Shown in pieces: positions 1 to 5,554 of a DNA stretch of 5,554 bases. Position numbers and translations under genes: made by a program. Numbering within the stretch: position 1 is the first letter of the stretch; each line of letters begins with the position of its first letter. The DNA comes from Peptococcaceae bacterium (GTDB lineage: Bacteria > Bacillota > Peptococcia > Peptococcales > Peptococcaceae): NCBI GenBank assembly GCA_017383785.1, contig JAFNVD010000041.1:1-5554 (forward strand), in the 5' to 3' direction. The notes under the pieces were generated by a model that was not told the origin of the DNA, made no database searches, and was given only the letters and a program-made list of their open reading frames with translations.

Positions 1-469
1 GCGTCAGGCGATGGACAATCATATTGCTATGCGTGACCAGGAAGGTGCTCATATCGAAGAAAACTTGCGCGAAAAAGTGGCAGGGTTACAAGATCTAGCT
101 GGTCGTGTGGCAGAACGCAGTCCATTGGTGTTAAATGAGTACAAAGAAAAATTGGAAGCACGCATTGCTGAACTTCTAAACAATACTCCTGTAGATGCAG
201 AACGTTTGGCACAGGAAGTAGCGTATTTTGCAGAAAAAAGCTGTATCGACGAAGAGTTAGTGCGTTTGCAGAGCCATTTTGAGCAGTTCTATACCATTGC
301 CGATCAGAAAGGCAGTATTGGGCGTAAACTGGATTTCCTGATTCAGGAGATGAACCGTGAAACCAATACCATCGGTTCTAAAGCAAATGATTTGGAAATC
401 GGCCGTTTGGTAGTGGAAATGAAGAGTGAACTGGAAAAAGTAAGAGAACAGATTCAGAATATTGAGTAA
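1..469 (+). CDS. yicC: YicC-family endoribonuclease, C-terminal part (5' end outside window)
   Basis: The reading frame is open from base 2, so the ATG at 11 is an internal methionine and the gene begins upstream. About 155 residues are visible of a protein that is usually about 290. Counting from that methionine, the C-terminal YicC/DUF1732 signature runs at residues 104–127 (bases 320–391), with GRKLDFLIQEMNRE followed by NTIGSKAND. It is preceded by the family stretch around DEELVRLQSHFEQF (residues 80–93). The C-terminal tail is charged and likely helical (ELEKVREQIQNIE). YicC proteins (YloC in Bacillus) are reported as metal-dependent endoribonucleases that act on structured or small RNAs in the cytoplasm. 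Known catalytic residues cannot all be judged because the N-terminal domain is missing. In many Firmicutes the gene sits directly before remA and gmk, as here. Identity is secure; the substrate in this organism is unknown. Confidence 0.95.
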   Translation, partial: RQAMDNHIAMRDQEGAHIEENLREKVAGLQDLAGRVAERSPLVLNEYKEKLEARIAELLNNTPVDAERLAQEVAYFAEKSCIDEELVRLQSHFEQFYTIADQKGSIGRKLDFLIQEMNRETNTIGSKANDLEIGRLVVEMKSELEKVREQIQNIE

Positions 470-504
470 TGCTGTACAATTGCAAATAAATCAAAAACAA
501 TCAT

Positions 505-510
505 AAGGAG
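505..510 (+). promoter_or_regulatory. Ribosome binding site of remA (decides the start)
   Basis: AAGGAG at 505–510 lies 8 bases before the ATG at 519. A GTG at 510 is also in frame and open, but its first base is the last G of this Shine-Dalgarno sequence, so it cannot be the start served by it. This fixes the start at 519. Confidence 0.85.
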
Positions 511-518
511 TGAACAAT

Positions 519-758
519 ATGGGTCAGTTTATGAATGTTGGATTTGATAATATGGTGCAGGTAGATGAAATCATTGCCATTGTATCACCGGAAAGCGCGC
601 CGATTAAGCGCATGGTGCAGACAGCAAAAGATGCAGGTACGGTGATTGATGTCACACACGGGCGCAAAACCCGTTCGGTGATTTTTACCGACAGTGATTA
701 TATCATTCTTTCTGCCATTCAGCCGGAAACCTTAACAGGCCGCTTGGATGCAGAATAA
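519..758 (+). CDS. remA: RemA-like DNA-binding regulator (DUF370 family)
   Basis: This 79-residue protein is slightly shorter than the roughly 87 residues of Bacillus RemA. The DUF370 hallmarks are clear: MNVGFDN near the N-terminus, IVSPESAPIKRMVQ at residues 21–34, HGRKTR at 47–52, DSDYIILSAIQPET at 58–71, ending in GRL. In Bacillus subtilis RemA forms ring-like oligomers that bind and wrap DNA. It activates biofilm matrix and osmoprotection operons. In other Firmicutes the role is largely uncharacterised. Here it sits between yicC and gmk, its usual place, 49 bases after yicC and 31 bases before gmk. Compared with my recollection of Bacillus RemA, residue 17 is Glu where Bacillus has Arg18, residue 50 is Lys where Bacillus has Arg51, and residue 10 is Asp in the GFGN motif. 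The family is certain; calling it a matrix regulator here would be inference. Confidence 0.93.
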   Translation: MGQFMNVGFDNMVQVDEIIAIVSPESAPIKRMVQTAKDAGTVIDVTHGRKTRSVIFTDSDYIILSAIQPETLTGRLDAE

Positions 759-789
759 TACACAACTCTATGAATGTGGGGTAATCAAA

Positions 790-1386
790 ATGGACACAAT
801 GGATAAAAACACCCGCGGGGTGCTCCTGGTATTGTCCGGACCTTCCGGCACAGGCAAAGGTACCGTGTGCAAAGTAGTACGTGACAGTCTGGGAGATAAT
901 CTGGCATATTCTATTTCTGCTACTACAAGAAAGCCAAGAACAGGCGAAGAACATGGCAGAGAATATTTCTTTTTTACGAAAGAAGAGTTTGAAGACTTGC
1001 GCGACAAAAATGGATTTTTGGAATGGGCGCAGGTGTATGACAACTATTACGGCACACCGCGTGCATTTGTAGAAGAAGTACTGGCTTCCGGCCGTGACTG
1101 TATTTTGGAAATTGACCCTCAAGGGGCATTGCAGGTAAGAAAAGCTACTGACGAAGCAGTGCTGGTATTTATTGCACCGCCGTCTTTGGAAGAACTGCGC
1201 AGCCGTTTGACAGGACGCGGTACAGAGGCACCGGAAGAAGTAGAAAAACGTTTGAGCTGTGCGGAAGCAGAGCTTAGCTACAGCAATCAGTACGATTATC
1301 TGATTGTGAATGATGAAGTAGAGAAAGCAGCGGACAAGATGAAAGCAATTCTGATGGCCGAACGCTGCCGTATCAAACGTGGCTAA
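790..1386 (+). CDS. gmk: Guanylate kinase
   Basis: Guanylate kinase phosphorylates GMP (and dGMP) to GDP with ATP in the cytoplasm, an essential step in GTP and dGTP supply. With the start at 790 it has 198 residues, close to the family's usual 200–210. Visible motifs are the P-loop GPSGTGKGT at 17–25, the GMP-binding region SATTRKPRTGE at 43–53, FLEWA at 76–80, YYGTP at 86–90, LEIDPQGALQV at 106–116, a lid region LTGRGTEAPEEVEKRL, and the late YDYLIVND strand. The frame is also open back to an ATG at 748, inside the end of remA. I prefer 790 because GTGGGGT at 776–782 gives a weak Shine-Dalgarno at proper spacing, and the extra 14 residues (starting MQNNTQLYECG) are not family-like. ATG 799 is a third option. 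In Firmicutes this enzyme is a known target of inhibition by (p)ppGpp; nothing here shows whether that holds in this organism. Confidence 0.95.
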   Translation: MDTMDKNTRGVLLVLSGPSGTGKGTVCKVVRDSLGDNLAYSISATTRKPRTGEEHGREYFFFTKEEFEDLRDKNGFLEWAQVYDNYYGTPRAFVEEVLASGRDCILEIDPQGALQVRKATDEAVLVFIAPPSLEELRSRLTGRGTEAPEEVEKRLSCAEAELSYSNQYDYLIVNDEVEKAADKMKAILMAERCRIKRG

Positions 1387-1493
1387 CCACGAAGCTGAAC
1401 TGGGCATTATGACTGCATCAGGCATTTTGTATTACAGCCATGCAGCATAACATATATATCATGATAAATCATTTAAACATGGAGGGTTTTCCT
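1387..1493 (+). other. gmk–rpoZ spacer with a bulged hairpin
   Basis: This 107-base spacer is the longest inside the upstream block. It holds a possible hairpin: CTGCAT (1413–1418) plus GGC (1421–1423) pair with GCC (1437–1439) plus ATGCAG (1440–1445), with a CA bulge and a 13-base loop. No T-run follows, so it is not an intrinsic terminator. Further on is an AT-rich stretch with the 8-base palindrome ATCATGAT at 1458–1465. A weak TTGTAT (1427–1432) and the AT-rich region near 1450–1458 could be a poor promoter, but the match is too weak to call. A role in rpoZ expression is only a guess. Confidence 0.4.
1481..1486 (+). promoter_or_regulatory. Ribosome binding site of rpoZ (decides the start)
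   Basis: GGAGGG at 1481–1486 stands 7 bases before ATG 1494. The frame is also open from ATG 1440, which would add 18 residues unlike any omega N-terminus, so the Shine-Dalgarno settles the start at 1494. Confidence 0.85.
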
Positions 1494-1700
1494 ATGGTAG
1501 AACCAACAATTGATGAATTATTAACAAAAGCAGAAAGCAAATATTCTCTGGTTTGCGCAGCAGCAAAACGTGCAAGAGAATTGGTAGATGGTGCTGAGCC
1601 AATGAATACAGGCGATGCAGCAAAACCTGTAACAATGGCACTGCAGGAAATTGCAGAAGATAAAATTGGCTACGTACAGACAAACGAAGGTATCAAATAA
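1494..1700 (+). CDS. rpoZ: DNA-directed RNA polymerase omega subunit
   Basis: Omega is the small subunit that helps beta' fold and assemble into RNA polymerase. The 68-residue length matches short Firmicutes omegas. The N-terminal signature is plain: PTIDELL at residues 4–10, SKYSLV at 15–20, and AAAKRARELVDG at 22–33. The conserved AKRAR helix is the family's strongest mark. The KPVTMALQEIAEDKI segment at 44–58 corresponds to the second conserved helix. It lies 19 bases before coaBC, and a gmk–rpoZ–coaBC order is standard in Firmicutes. In proteobacteria omega contributes to a ppGpp binding site; this should not be assumed for a Firmicute. Confidence 0.95.
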   Translation: MVEPTIDELLTKAESKYSLVCAAAKRARELVDGAEPMNTGDAAKPVTMALQEIAEDKIGYVQTNEGIK

Positions 1701-1707
1701 GTAGCTT

Positions 1708-1714
1708 AGGAGGT
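1708..1714 (+). promoter_or_regulatory. Strong ribosome binding site of coaBC
   Basis: AGGAGGT at 1708–1714 is a near-ideal Shine-Dalgarno, 5 bases before ATG 1720 and inside the 19-base rpoZ–coaBC spacer. Confidence 0.85.
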
Positions 1715-1719
1715 ACATC

Positions 1720-2916
1720 ATGGCAAATATCATAGTCGGAGTTACCGGTGGCATTGCTGCATACAAGGCGGCTGAACTGGTGAGTCTGTTGGGTAAGCAA
1801 GGTCATGATGTACGTTGCATTATGACGGAGGCTGCACAGCAGTTTATTACCCCTTTGACTTTGCAGACATTGTCGGGGAACCCGGTATATACAAATATGT
1901 TTCAATTGCAGCAAAATCCCGAATGGAAGGTAGAGCATATCGGTCTTGCACATTGGGCAGACTGCGTGCTGATTGTACCTGCCACGGCCGATTTCCTGGG
2001 CAAAGTAGCAAATGGCCTAGCCGATGATTTGCTATCCACCTGTGTGATGGCCACGGAAGCACCGGTGTATTTTGCGCCTGCCATGAATGATAAAATGTAT
2101 CAAAATCCTTTCGTGCAGCGCAATATACAGATTTTGCGGGAATCAGGATATGGTTTTGTTGACCCGGTAGAGGGAAATCTCGCTTGCGGTACATCGGGAA
2201 AAGGCAAAATGGCTTCCGTTGAACAGATTGCTGATGTTGTGAATACATTGCGTCCGCAGGATTTGGCAGGAATGCGTTTTGTGATTACTGCAGGCCCTAC
2301 CCGTGAGTCTATTGACCCGGTACGGTTTCTCACCAATCATAGTTCCGGAAAAATGGGGTACGCGCTGGCACGGCAGGCAGCCTATCGCGGTGCCGATGTG
2401 GTGCTGATTAGCGGGCCAACACATTTAGCTGTACCATTTGGTGTGACGATGATTCCTGTAACAAGTGCCCAGCAGATGTTTGAAGCGGTACAAGCACATT
2501 TCCAAGATGCCGATGTGATTATCAAGTCGGCGGCGGTGGCCGATTATCGTCCGAAAACTGTGGCAGCACAAAAAATAAAGAAAACCGATGGCGATATGGT
2601 ATTGGAATTAGAACGCAATGCAGATATTCTTGCTTGGCTTGGCGAGCACAAGACCACACAGCTGTTAGTCGGATTTGCGGCTGAAACCAATGATGTAGCG
2701 GAAAATGCATTGGGAAAACTGGCGCGCAAACATTTAGATTTTATTGCGGCCAACGATGTCAGTGCAGCACATAGCGGGTTTGGCAAGGACACCAATCAAG
2801 TAACTTTGTATGGTGCCGATGGCAGTACAGTGGCATTGCCGATTTTATCCAAAGACGAAACTGCCAATCGCATATTAGATAAAATTTTAGAGAAAAGAAA
2901 AGAACAAATCATTTGA
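1720..2916 (+). CDS. coaBC: Bifunctional phosphopantothenoylcysteine decarboxylase / phosphopantothenate–cysteine ligase
   Basis: CoaBC (Dfp) carries out two consecutive steps of coenzyme A synthesis. The CoaB half joins 4'-phosphopantothenate to cysteine using CTP, and the FMN-dependent CoaC half decarboxylates the product to 4'-phosphopantetheine. At 398 residues it has the usual length of the fused enzyme. The CoaC domain (about 1–180) shows the flavin motif VGVTGGIAAYKA near the N-terminus, the active-site His73 in VEHIGL, PATADF at 87–92, PAMNDKMY at 120–127, and Cys156 in the substrate flap LACGTSGKGKM. The CoaB domain (about 185–398) shows ITAGPTRESIDPVRF, then TNHSSGKMG with the conserved Asn206, KSAAVADYRP at 269–278, the Lys-rich QKIKK at 284–288, and LVGFAAET at 316–323. 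The one small departure is Tyr127 where the PxMNxxMW motif usually has Trp. The TGA overlaps the metK ribosome binding site, which suggests coupled translation. Confidence 0.97.
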   Translation: MANIIVGVTGGIAAYKAAELVSLLGKQGHDVRCIMTEAAQQFITPLTLQTLSGNPVYTNMFQLQQNPEWKVEHIGLAHWADCVLIVPATADFLGKVANGLADDLLSTCVMATEAPVYFAPAMNDKMYQNPFVQRNIQILRESGYGFVDPVEGNLACGTSGKGKMASVEQIADVVNTLRPQDLAGMRFVITAGPTRESIDPVRFLTNHSSGKMGYALARQAAYRGADVVLISGPTHLAVPFGVTMIPVTSAQQMFEAVQAHFQDADVIIKSAAVADYRPKTVAAQKIKKTDGDMVLELERNADILAWLGEHKTTQLLVGFAAETNDVAENALGKLARKHLDFIAANDVSAAHSGFGKDTNQVTLYGADGSTVALPILSKDETANRILDKILEKRKEQII

Positions 2917-2920
2917 GGAG
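2915..2920 (+). promoter_or_regulatory. Ribosome binding site of metK, overlapping the coaBC stop
   Basis: GAGGAG at 2915–2920 shares two bases with the coaBC TGA (2914–2916). The gap to ATG 2933 is 12 bases, rather long. An in-frame TAG at 2924–2926 excludes any earlier start, so 2933 is the only possible one. The overlap means ribosomes finishing coaBC end directly on the metK initiation site. Confidence 0.75.
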
Positions 2921-2932
2921 TTGTAGAATAGA

Positions 2933-4120
2933 ATGCGTAAATTATTTACTTCTGAATCCGTAACAGAAGGCCATCCGGATAAAATGGCTGACCAAATTTC
3001 CGATGCGATTCTGGATGCAATTATGGAAAAAGACCCAATGGCTCGTGTAGCCTGCGAAACATTCCTGACTACAGGGATGGCGCTGATTGCCGGTGAAATT
3101 AGCACTACTTGCTATGTTGATATGCCAAAAATCGTACGTGAAACCATCAAAAAAATCGGTTATACCAATGCTGATTATGGTTTCGACTTTAAAACCAGTG
3201 CAGTATTGACTTCTATCGACGAACAGTCTCCTGATATTGCAATGGGTGTTGACACAGCACTGGAAGCAAGAGACGGTGATATGGACGAAGCCGATGCAAT
3301 CGGTGCCGGGGACCAGGGTATGATGTTTGGTTATGCGACCAACGAAACAGAAAGCTTTATGCCGCTGCCTGTATATTTGGCACATGGCTTGACCCGTCAG
3401 CTGACCGCTCTGCGTAAATCCGGTGAAGTAGCATATTTGTTGCCGGATGGTAAAAGCCAGGTAACTGTAGAATACGAAGATGACAAACCGGTACGTGTAG
3501 ACACTGTAGTAATCTCTACACAGCACAAAGGGGAAGCAACTCTGGAACAGGTAAAACAGGATGTTATCGAAAAAGTAATCAAACCTGTAATTCCTGCAGA
3601 ACTGCTGGATGAAAATACAAAATATTTCATCAATCCAACCGGTCGTTTTGTAATCGGTGGTCCTCAGGGGGATACCGGTTTAACAGGCCGTAAAATTATT
3701 GTAGATACTTATGGTGGTATGGCACGTCATGGCGGCGGTGCATTCTCCGGGAAAGACTGCACAAAAGTAGACCGTTCCGGTGCATATGCAGCCCGTTATG
3801 TAGCGAAAAACGTAGTAGCTGCAGGCTTAGCAGATCGCTGCGAAGTACAGCTGGCATATGCAATCGGTGTAGCATATCCTGTATCTATTTTGGTAGATAC
3901 CTTTGGCACCAACAAAGTGCCGGAAGAACAGATTGTAAAAGCAGTACGCGACAACTTTGACCTGCGTCCGGCAGGTATTATTCGTGAACTGGATTTACGT
4001 CGTCCAATTTACAAACAGACAGCTGCATATGGTCATTTCGGTCGTACCGATTTGGATCTGCCATGGGAACAGCTGAATAAAGTAGAAGCTTTGAAAAAAT
4101 CTATTGCAGAACAGGCGTAG
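2933..4120 (+). CDS. metK: S-adenosylmethionine synthetase (methionine adenosyltransferase)
   Basis: MetK makes S-adenosylmethionine from methionine and ATP, releasing phosphate and diphosphate. It is the cell's source of methyl groups and works as a cytoplasmic tetramer. The 395 residues match the family's usual 380–400 and the three-part fold is complete. Visible signatures include FTSESVTEGHPDK at 5–17 (His14 and Asp16 active site), ACETF at 40–44, AGEIST at 53–58, DEQSPDIAMGVD at 96–107, the family hexapeptide GAGDQG at 124–129, INPTGRFVIGGPQGDTGLTG at 233–252, Lys254 in TGRK, and the P-loop-like GGGAFSGKD at 267–275. The C-terminus has the usual AAYGHFGR. Codon use looks tuned for high expression: all isoleucines are ATT or ATC with no ATA, and most arginines are CGT. 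It follows coaBC by 16 bases, so it must be co-transcribed or use a promoter inside coaBC. Confidence 0.98.
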   Translation: MRKLFTSESVTEGHPDKMADQISDAILDAIMEKDPMARVACETFLTTGMALIAGEISTTCYVDMPKIVRETIKKIGYTNADYGFDFKTSAVLTSIDEQSPDIAMGVDTALEARDGDMDEADAIGAGDQGMMFGYATNETESFMPLPVYLAHGLTRQLTALRKSGEVAYLLPDGKSQVTVEYEDDKPVRVDTVVISTQHKGEATLEQVKQDVIEKVIKPVIPAELLDENTKYFINPTGRFVIGGPQGDTGLTGRKIIVDTYGGMARHGGGAFSGKDCTKVDRSGAYAARYVAKNVVAAGLADRCEVQLAYAIGVAYPVSILVDTFGTNKVPEEQIVKAVRDNFDLRPAGIIRELDLRRPIYKQTAAYGHFGRTDLDLPWEQLNKVEALKKSIAEQA

Positions 4121-4146
4121 CACCTTTTTTGTGAATTGTATGTAAC

Positions 4147-4168
4147 GATGCAGTTTGCAAACCACATC
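4147..4168 (+). repeat. Operator-like imperfect palindrome
   Basis: A perfect 10-base palindrome, GTTTGCAAAC (4153–4162), is flanked symmetrically by two unmatched positions on each side and then by GATG (4147–4150) and CATC (4165–4168). Nine of eleven base pairs are symmetric. As RNA it would form only a weak stem, so DNA binding is the likelier use, if any. It does not match an operator that I recognise. Confidence 0.4.
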
Positions 4169-4200
4169 AGAGCATTAGAAAGAAATTCGCATGAATGTGT

Positions 4201-4247
4201 ACAGGGGTGCCGCGAACCGATAAAGAGTTGCGGTACCCCTGTTTTTT
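4201..4247 (+). terminator. Rho-independent terminator after metK
   Basis: ACAGGGGTGCCGC (4201–4213) pairs with GCGGTACCCCTGT (4230–4242) over 13 base pairs with one internal G·T. Two further weak pairs (G·T, A-T) are possible at the loop side. The loop is about 12–16 bases, and a run of six T at 4242–4247 follows directly. No T-run exists on the opposite strand, so it works in the + direction only. It lies 80 bases after metK and 44 bases before priA, and most likely ends the yicC–metK operon. Confidence 0.9.
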
Positions 4248-4277
4248 ATAACTGTAGATAAACAAATTTACATAACG

Positions 4278-4285
4278 AGGAGGTG
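4278..4285 (+). promoter_or_regulatory. Strong ribosome binding site of priA
   Basis: AGGAGGTG at 4278–4285 is complementary to the 16S 3' end over all eight bases and sits 6 bases before ATG 4292, fixing the start. Confidence 0.85.
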
Positions 4286-4291
4286 CAGAGA

Positions 4292-5554
4292 ATGTATGTA
4301 CACGTAGCAATTGCACGCAAATTGGCTGAGCATCAGGATATATTGACTTATCATGTGCCCAATCAGTTTGAAATGCAGATACACTACGGCAGTATGGTGG
4401 CAGTACCTATGGGTCGAGGAAACCAAGAGGTACAGGGGTATGTAGTAGACATTGTTTATGATGTCCCTGAAGGACAGTACAAAGAAGTGATTTCCGTACT
4501 GGAGCCGGAAACATTGTTAAATCAAGAGTTGACCGAACTGGCCCTATGGATCAGCCAATACTATCTCTGCCCTTGCTACTATGTGCTGGAATATATGCTG
4601 CCGCGTTTTGCACGAAGCAAAAAAACAGAAGTTGCAGTGTGGAATGGCGATTCGGACCTGACACAGGCGCAAATGCTGTTTTTAGAGCCGGATGTACAGC
4701 GTATGGCAGCACAGATACAGTCGGAAAAAAATATAACAGTACATCGTTTACACAAACAATACCCACATGCAGAGCAAATGATAAAGACCCTTGTTGATGC
4801 GGGGCTGATTCATATAGAATTGGAATTTGCTCAGCATGGCAGTGCCAAGACAGAAACCGTATATGAAAGCTGTATTACGCCGGCAGAGCTAGATGCCGTA
4901 AAAATACAGCTTGGTCGTGCCGTAAAGCAATGGGAAGTGTTACGATATCTGACGTATCAGGGAGAAAGCAGTGGCAAAACACTGCGCAGTTATTGGAACA
5001 ATTATTTGCCTTTGGTAAAAGAATTGGAAAAAAAACAGCTGATTGTTAGCAAAAAGGTACAAGTAGAGCGGTTTCATATCGATAATGGTGTGTTTCACAA
5101 TGATGCGAAATTGATATTGAATGCAGAACAGCAAATTGCACTGGATAGCATCTTATCATTGGTAGATTCGCCAACGATGGAATGGGCGTTGTTACATGGT
5201 GTTACCGGAAGCGGCAAAACAGAAGTGTATTTGCGTACCTTGCGCTATGTGCTGGAGCAAGGCAAAGGCGCTATGGTTTTAGTACCGGAAATTGCATTGA
5301 CCCCGCAGCTGATCGGCAGATTCCGTGCAGTGCTGGGGGAATATGTAGAAGTCTTGCATAGCAATATGTCTGATGGAGAGCGCTATGATGCATGGCAGCG
5401 GCTTGGTCGGGGAGAAACCCGAGTGGTCGTCGGTGTACGCAGTGCGGTCTTTGCACCGGTACAAAATTTAGGTCTGATTATTATGGATGAGGAACACGAG
5501 AGTACATTCAAACAATCGGAACCGGATCCTCGCTATCATGCAAAAGAGGTGGCC
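4292..5554 (+). CDS. priA: Primosomal protein N' (replication restart helicase PriA), N-terminal part
   Basis: PriA recognises stalled or repaired replication forks and reloads the replicative helicase. It is a superfamily 2, 3'-to-5' DNA helicase. The frame is open from 4292 to the last base (421 codons, no stop), so about half of the usual 730–820 residues is present. Residues 1–105 fit the 3'-DNA-end-binding domain (YGSMVAVPMGRG at 32–43, then YVVDIV and AELALWIS-like helices). The winged-helix region follows, roughly 110–260. Helicase lobe 1 shows Walker A GVTGSGKTEVY at 303–313, motif Ia VPEIALTPQ at 331–339, LHSNMSDGER at 355–364, GVRSAVFAP at 381–389, Walker B DEEH at 399–402, and QSEPDPRYHAKEVA at 408–421. 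The zinc-binding cysteines and motifs IV–VI lie beyond the window. Codon use is less optimised than in metK, with at least eight ATA isoleucines. It probably has its own weak promoter or depends on read-through of the terminator. Confidence 0.96.
   Translation, partial: MYVHVAIARKLAEHQDILTYHVPNQFEMQIHYGSMVAVPMGRGNQEVQGYVVDIVYDVPEGQYKEVISVLEPETLLNQELTELALWISQYYLCPCYYVLEYMLPRFARSKKTEVAVWNGDSDLTQAQMLFLEPDVQRMAAQIQSEKNITVHRLHKQYPHAEQMIKTLVDAGLIHIELEFAQHGSAKTETVYESCITPAELDAVKIQLGRAVKQWEVLRYLTYQGESSGKTLRSYWNNYLPLVKELEKKQLIVSKKVQVERFHIDNGVFHNDAKLILNAEQQIALDSILSLVDSPTMEWALLHGVTGSGKTEVYLRTLRYVLEQGKGAMVLVPEIALTPQLIGRFRAVLGEYVEVLHSNMSDGERYDAWQRLGRGETRVVVGVRSAVFAPVQNLGLIIMDEEHESTFKQSEPDPRYHAKEVA

Larger units (their letters stand above)
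4121..4291 (+). other. metK–priA spacer
   Basis: This is the longest gene-free stretch (171 bases). It contains a T-run right after the metK stop (4125–4130, no convincing stem before it), the imperfect palindrome at 4147–4168, the intrinsic terminator at 4201–4247, and the priA Shine-Dalgarno. A TATAAC at 4247–4252 matches five of six bases of a sigma-A −10 box, but no −35-like sequence sits 16–18 bases upstream, so a priA promoter there is only possible. I see no small open frame with a ribosome site and no recognisable riboswitch. Confidence 0.6.

Noticed and set aside
510..518. GTG start for remA at 510
   Set aside because: It overlaps the AAGGAG ribosome site that serves ATG 519.
748..789. 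Earlier gmk start at ATG 748, overlapping remA
   Set aside because: No good Shine-Dalgarno precedes it and the added 14 residues are not like guanylate kinase N-termini; it cannot be fully excluded.
703..1425. 240-codon open frame on the − strand across gmk
   Set aside because: It lies fully opposite a clear guanylate kinase, its product is rich in Cys, Phe and His without any recognisable domain, and no ribosome site supports it. It is a shadow of the gmk codon pattern.
1440..1493. Earlier rpoZ start at ATG 1440
   Set aside because: It would place the strong GGAGGG ribosome site inside the coding region and add 18 residues unknown in omega subunits.
2942..3526. 194-codon open frame on the − strand across metK
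   Set aside because: It is antisense to the conserved 5' half of metK and has a composition typical of shadow frames, with no known motif.
4111..4130. Possible terminator directly at the metK stop (T-run 4125–4130)
   Set aside because: Only a three-base AGG/CCT pairing precedes the T-run; no stable stem forms.
4201..4247. Possible T-box leader: GGGGTGCCGCG resembles the T-box core TGGNACCGCG
   Set aside because: The match has two core differences, only about 80 bases precede it after metK (too short for Stem I and the specifier loop), and priA is not a T-box type gene. The resemblance comes from an ordinary GC-rich terminator stem.
4546..4797. 83-codon + strand frame inside priA
   Set aside because: It is out of frame with a continuous PriA reading frame that carries all expected N-terminal and helicase motifs.
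1..5554. Mobile elements, CRISPR arrays, toxin–antitoxin or defence genes
   Set aside because: No transposase, direct repeat array, attachment site or accessory gene is visible; all coding space belongs to conserved housekeeping genes.

Overview
The window is a compact stretch of bacterial housekeeping genes, all on the + strand. It fits a low-to-mid GC Firmicute (Bacillota). The order yicC–remA–gmk–rpoZ–coaBC followed by priA is the classic Firmicutes cluster, and RemA (DUF370) is mostly a Gram-positive protein. metK lying between coaBC and priA, together with the protein sequences, makes me lean towards the class Negativicutes (Veillonella/Dialister/Phascolarctobacterium-like). That lineage is an inference from memory of gene order, not a search result.

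Layout: 1–469 is the 3' end of yicC (YicC-family endoribonuclease). 519–758 is remA, 790–1386 gmk, 1494–1700 rpoZ, 1720–2916 coaBC and 2933–4120 metK. A 171-base spacer (4121–4291) holds an imperfect palindrome and a strong intrinsic terminator at 4201–4247. priA starts at 4292 and runs open off the right edge; its first 421 residues are present. Spacers inside the first block are short (49, 31, 107, 19 and 16 bases), and good Shine-Dalgarno sequences precede most starts. yicC to metK therefore reads as one operon closed by the terminator, with priA as a separate or read-through unit.

The genes cover basic growth functions: RNA turnover (YicC), DNA-binding regulation (RemA), guanine nucleotide supply (Gmk), RNA polymerase assembly (omega), coenzyme A synthesis (CoaBC), S-adenosylmethionine synthesis (MetK) and replication restart (PriA). 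There is no mobile element, CRISPR array, tRNA or rRNA, and no convincing riboswitch. I found no undescribed system. The points worth a second look are modest: a RemA with substitutions at positions tied to DNA binding, metK inside the cluster with no room for a SAM riboswitch, a hairpin before rpoZ, a dyad after metK, and a break in codon use between metK and priA.
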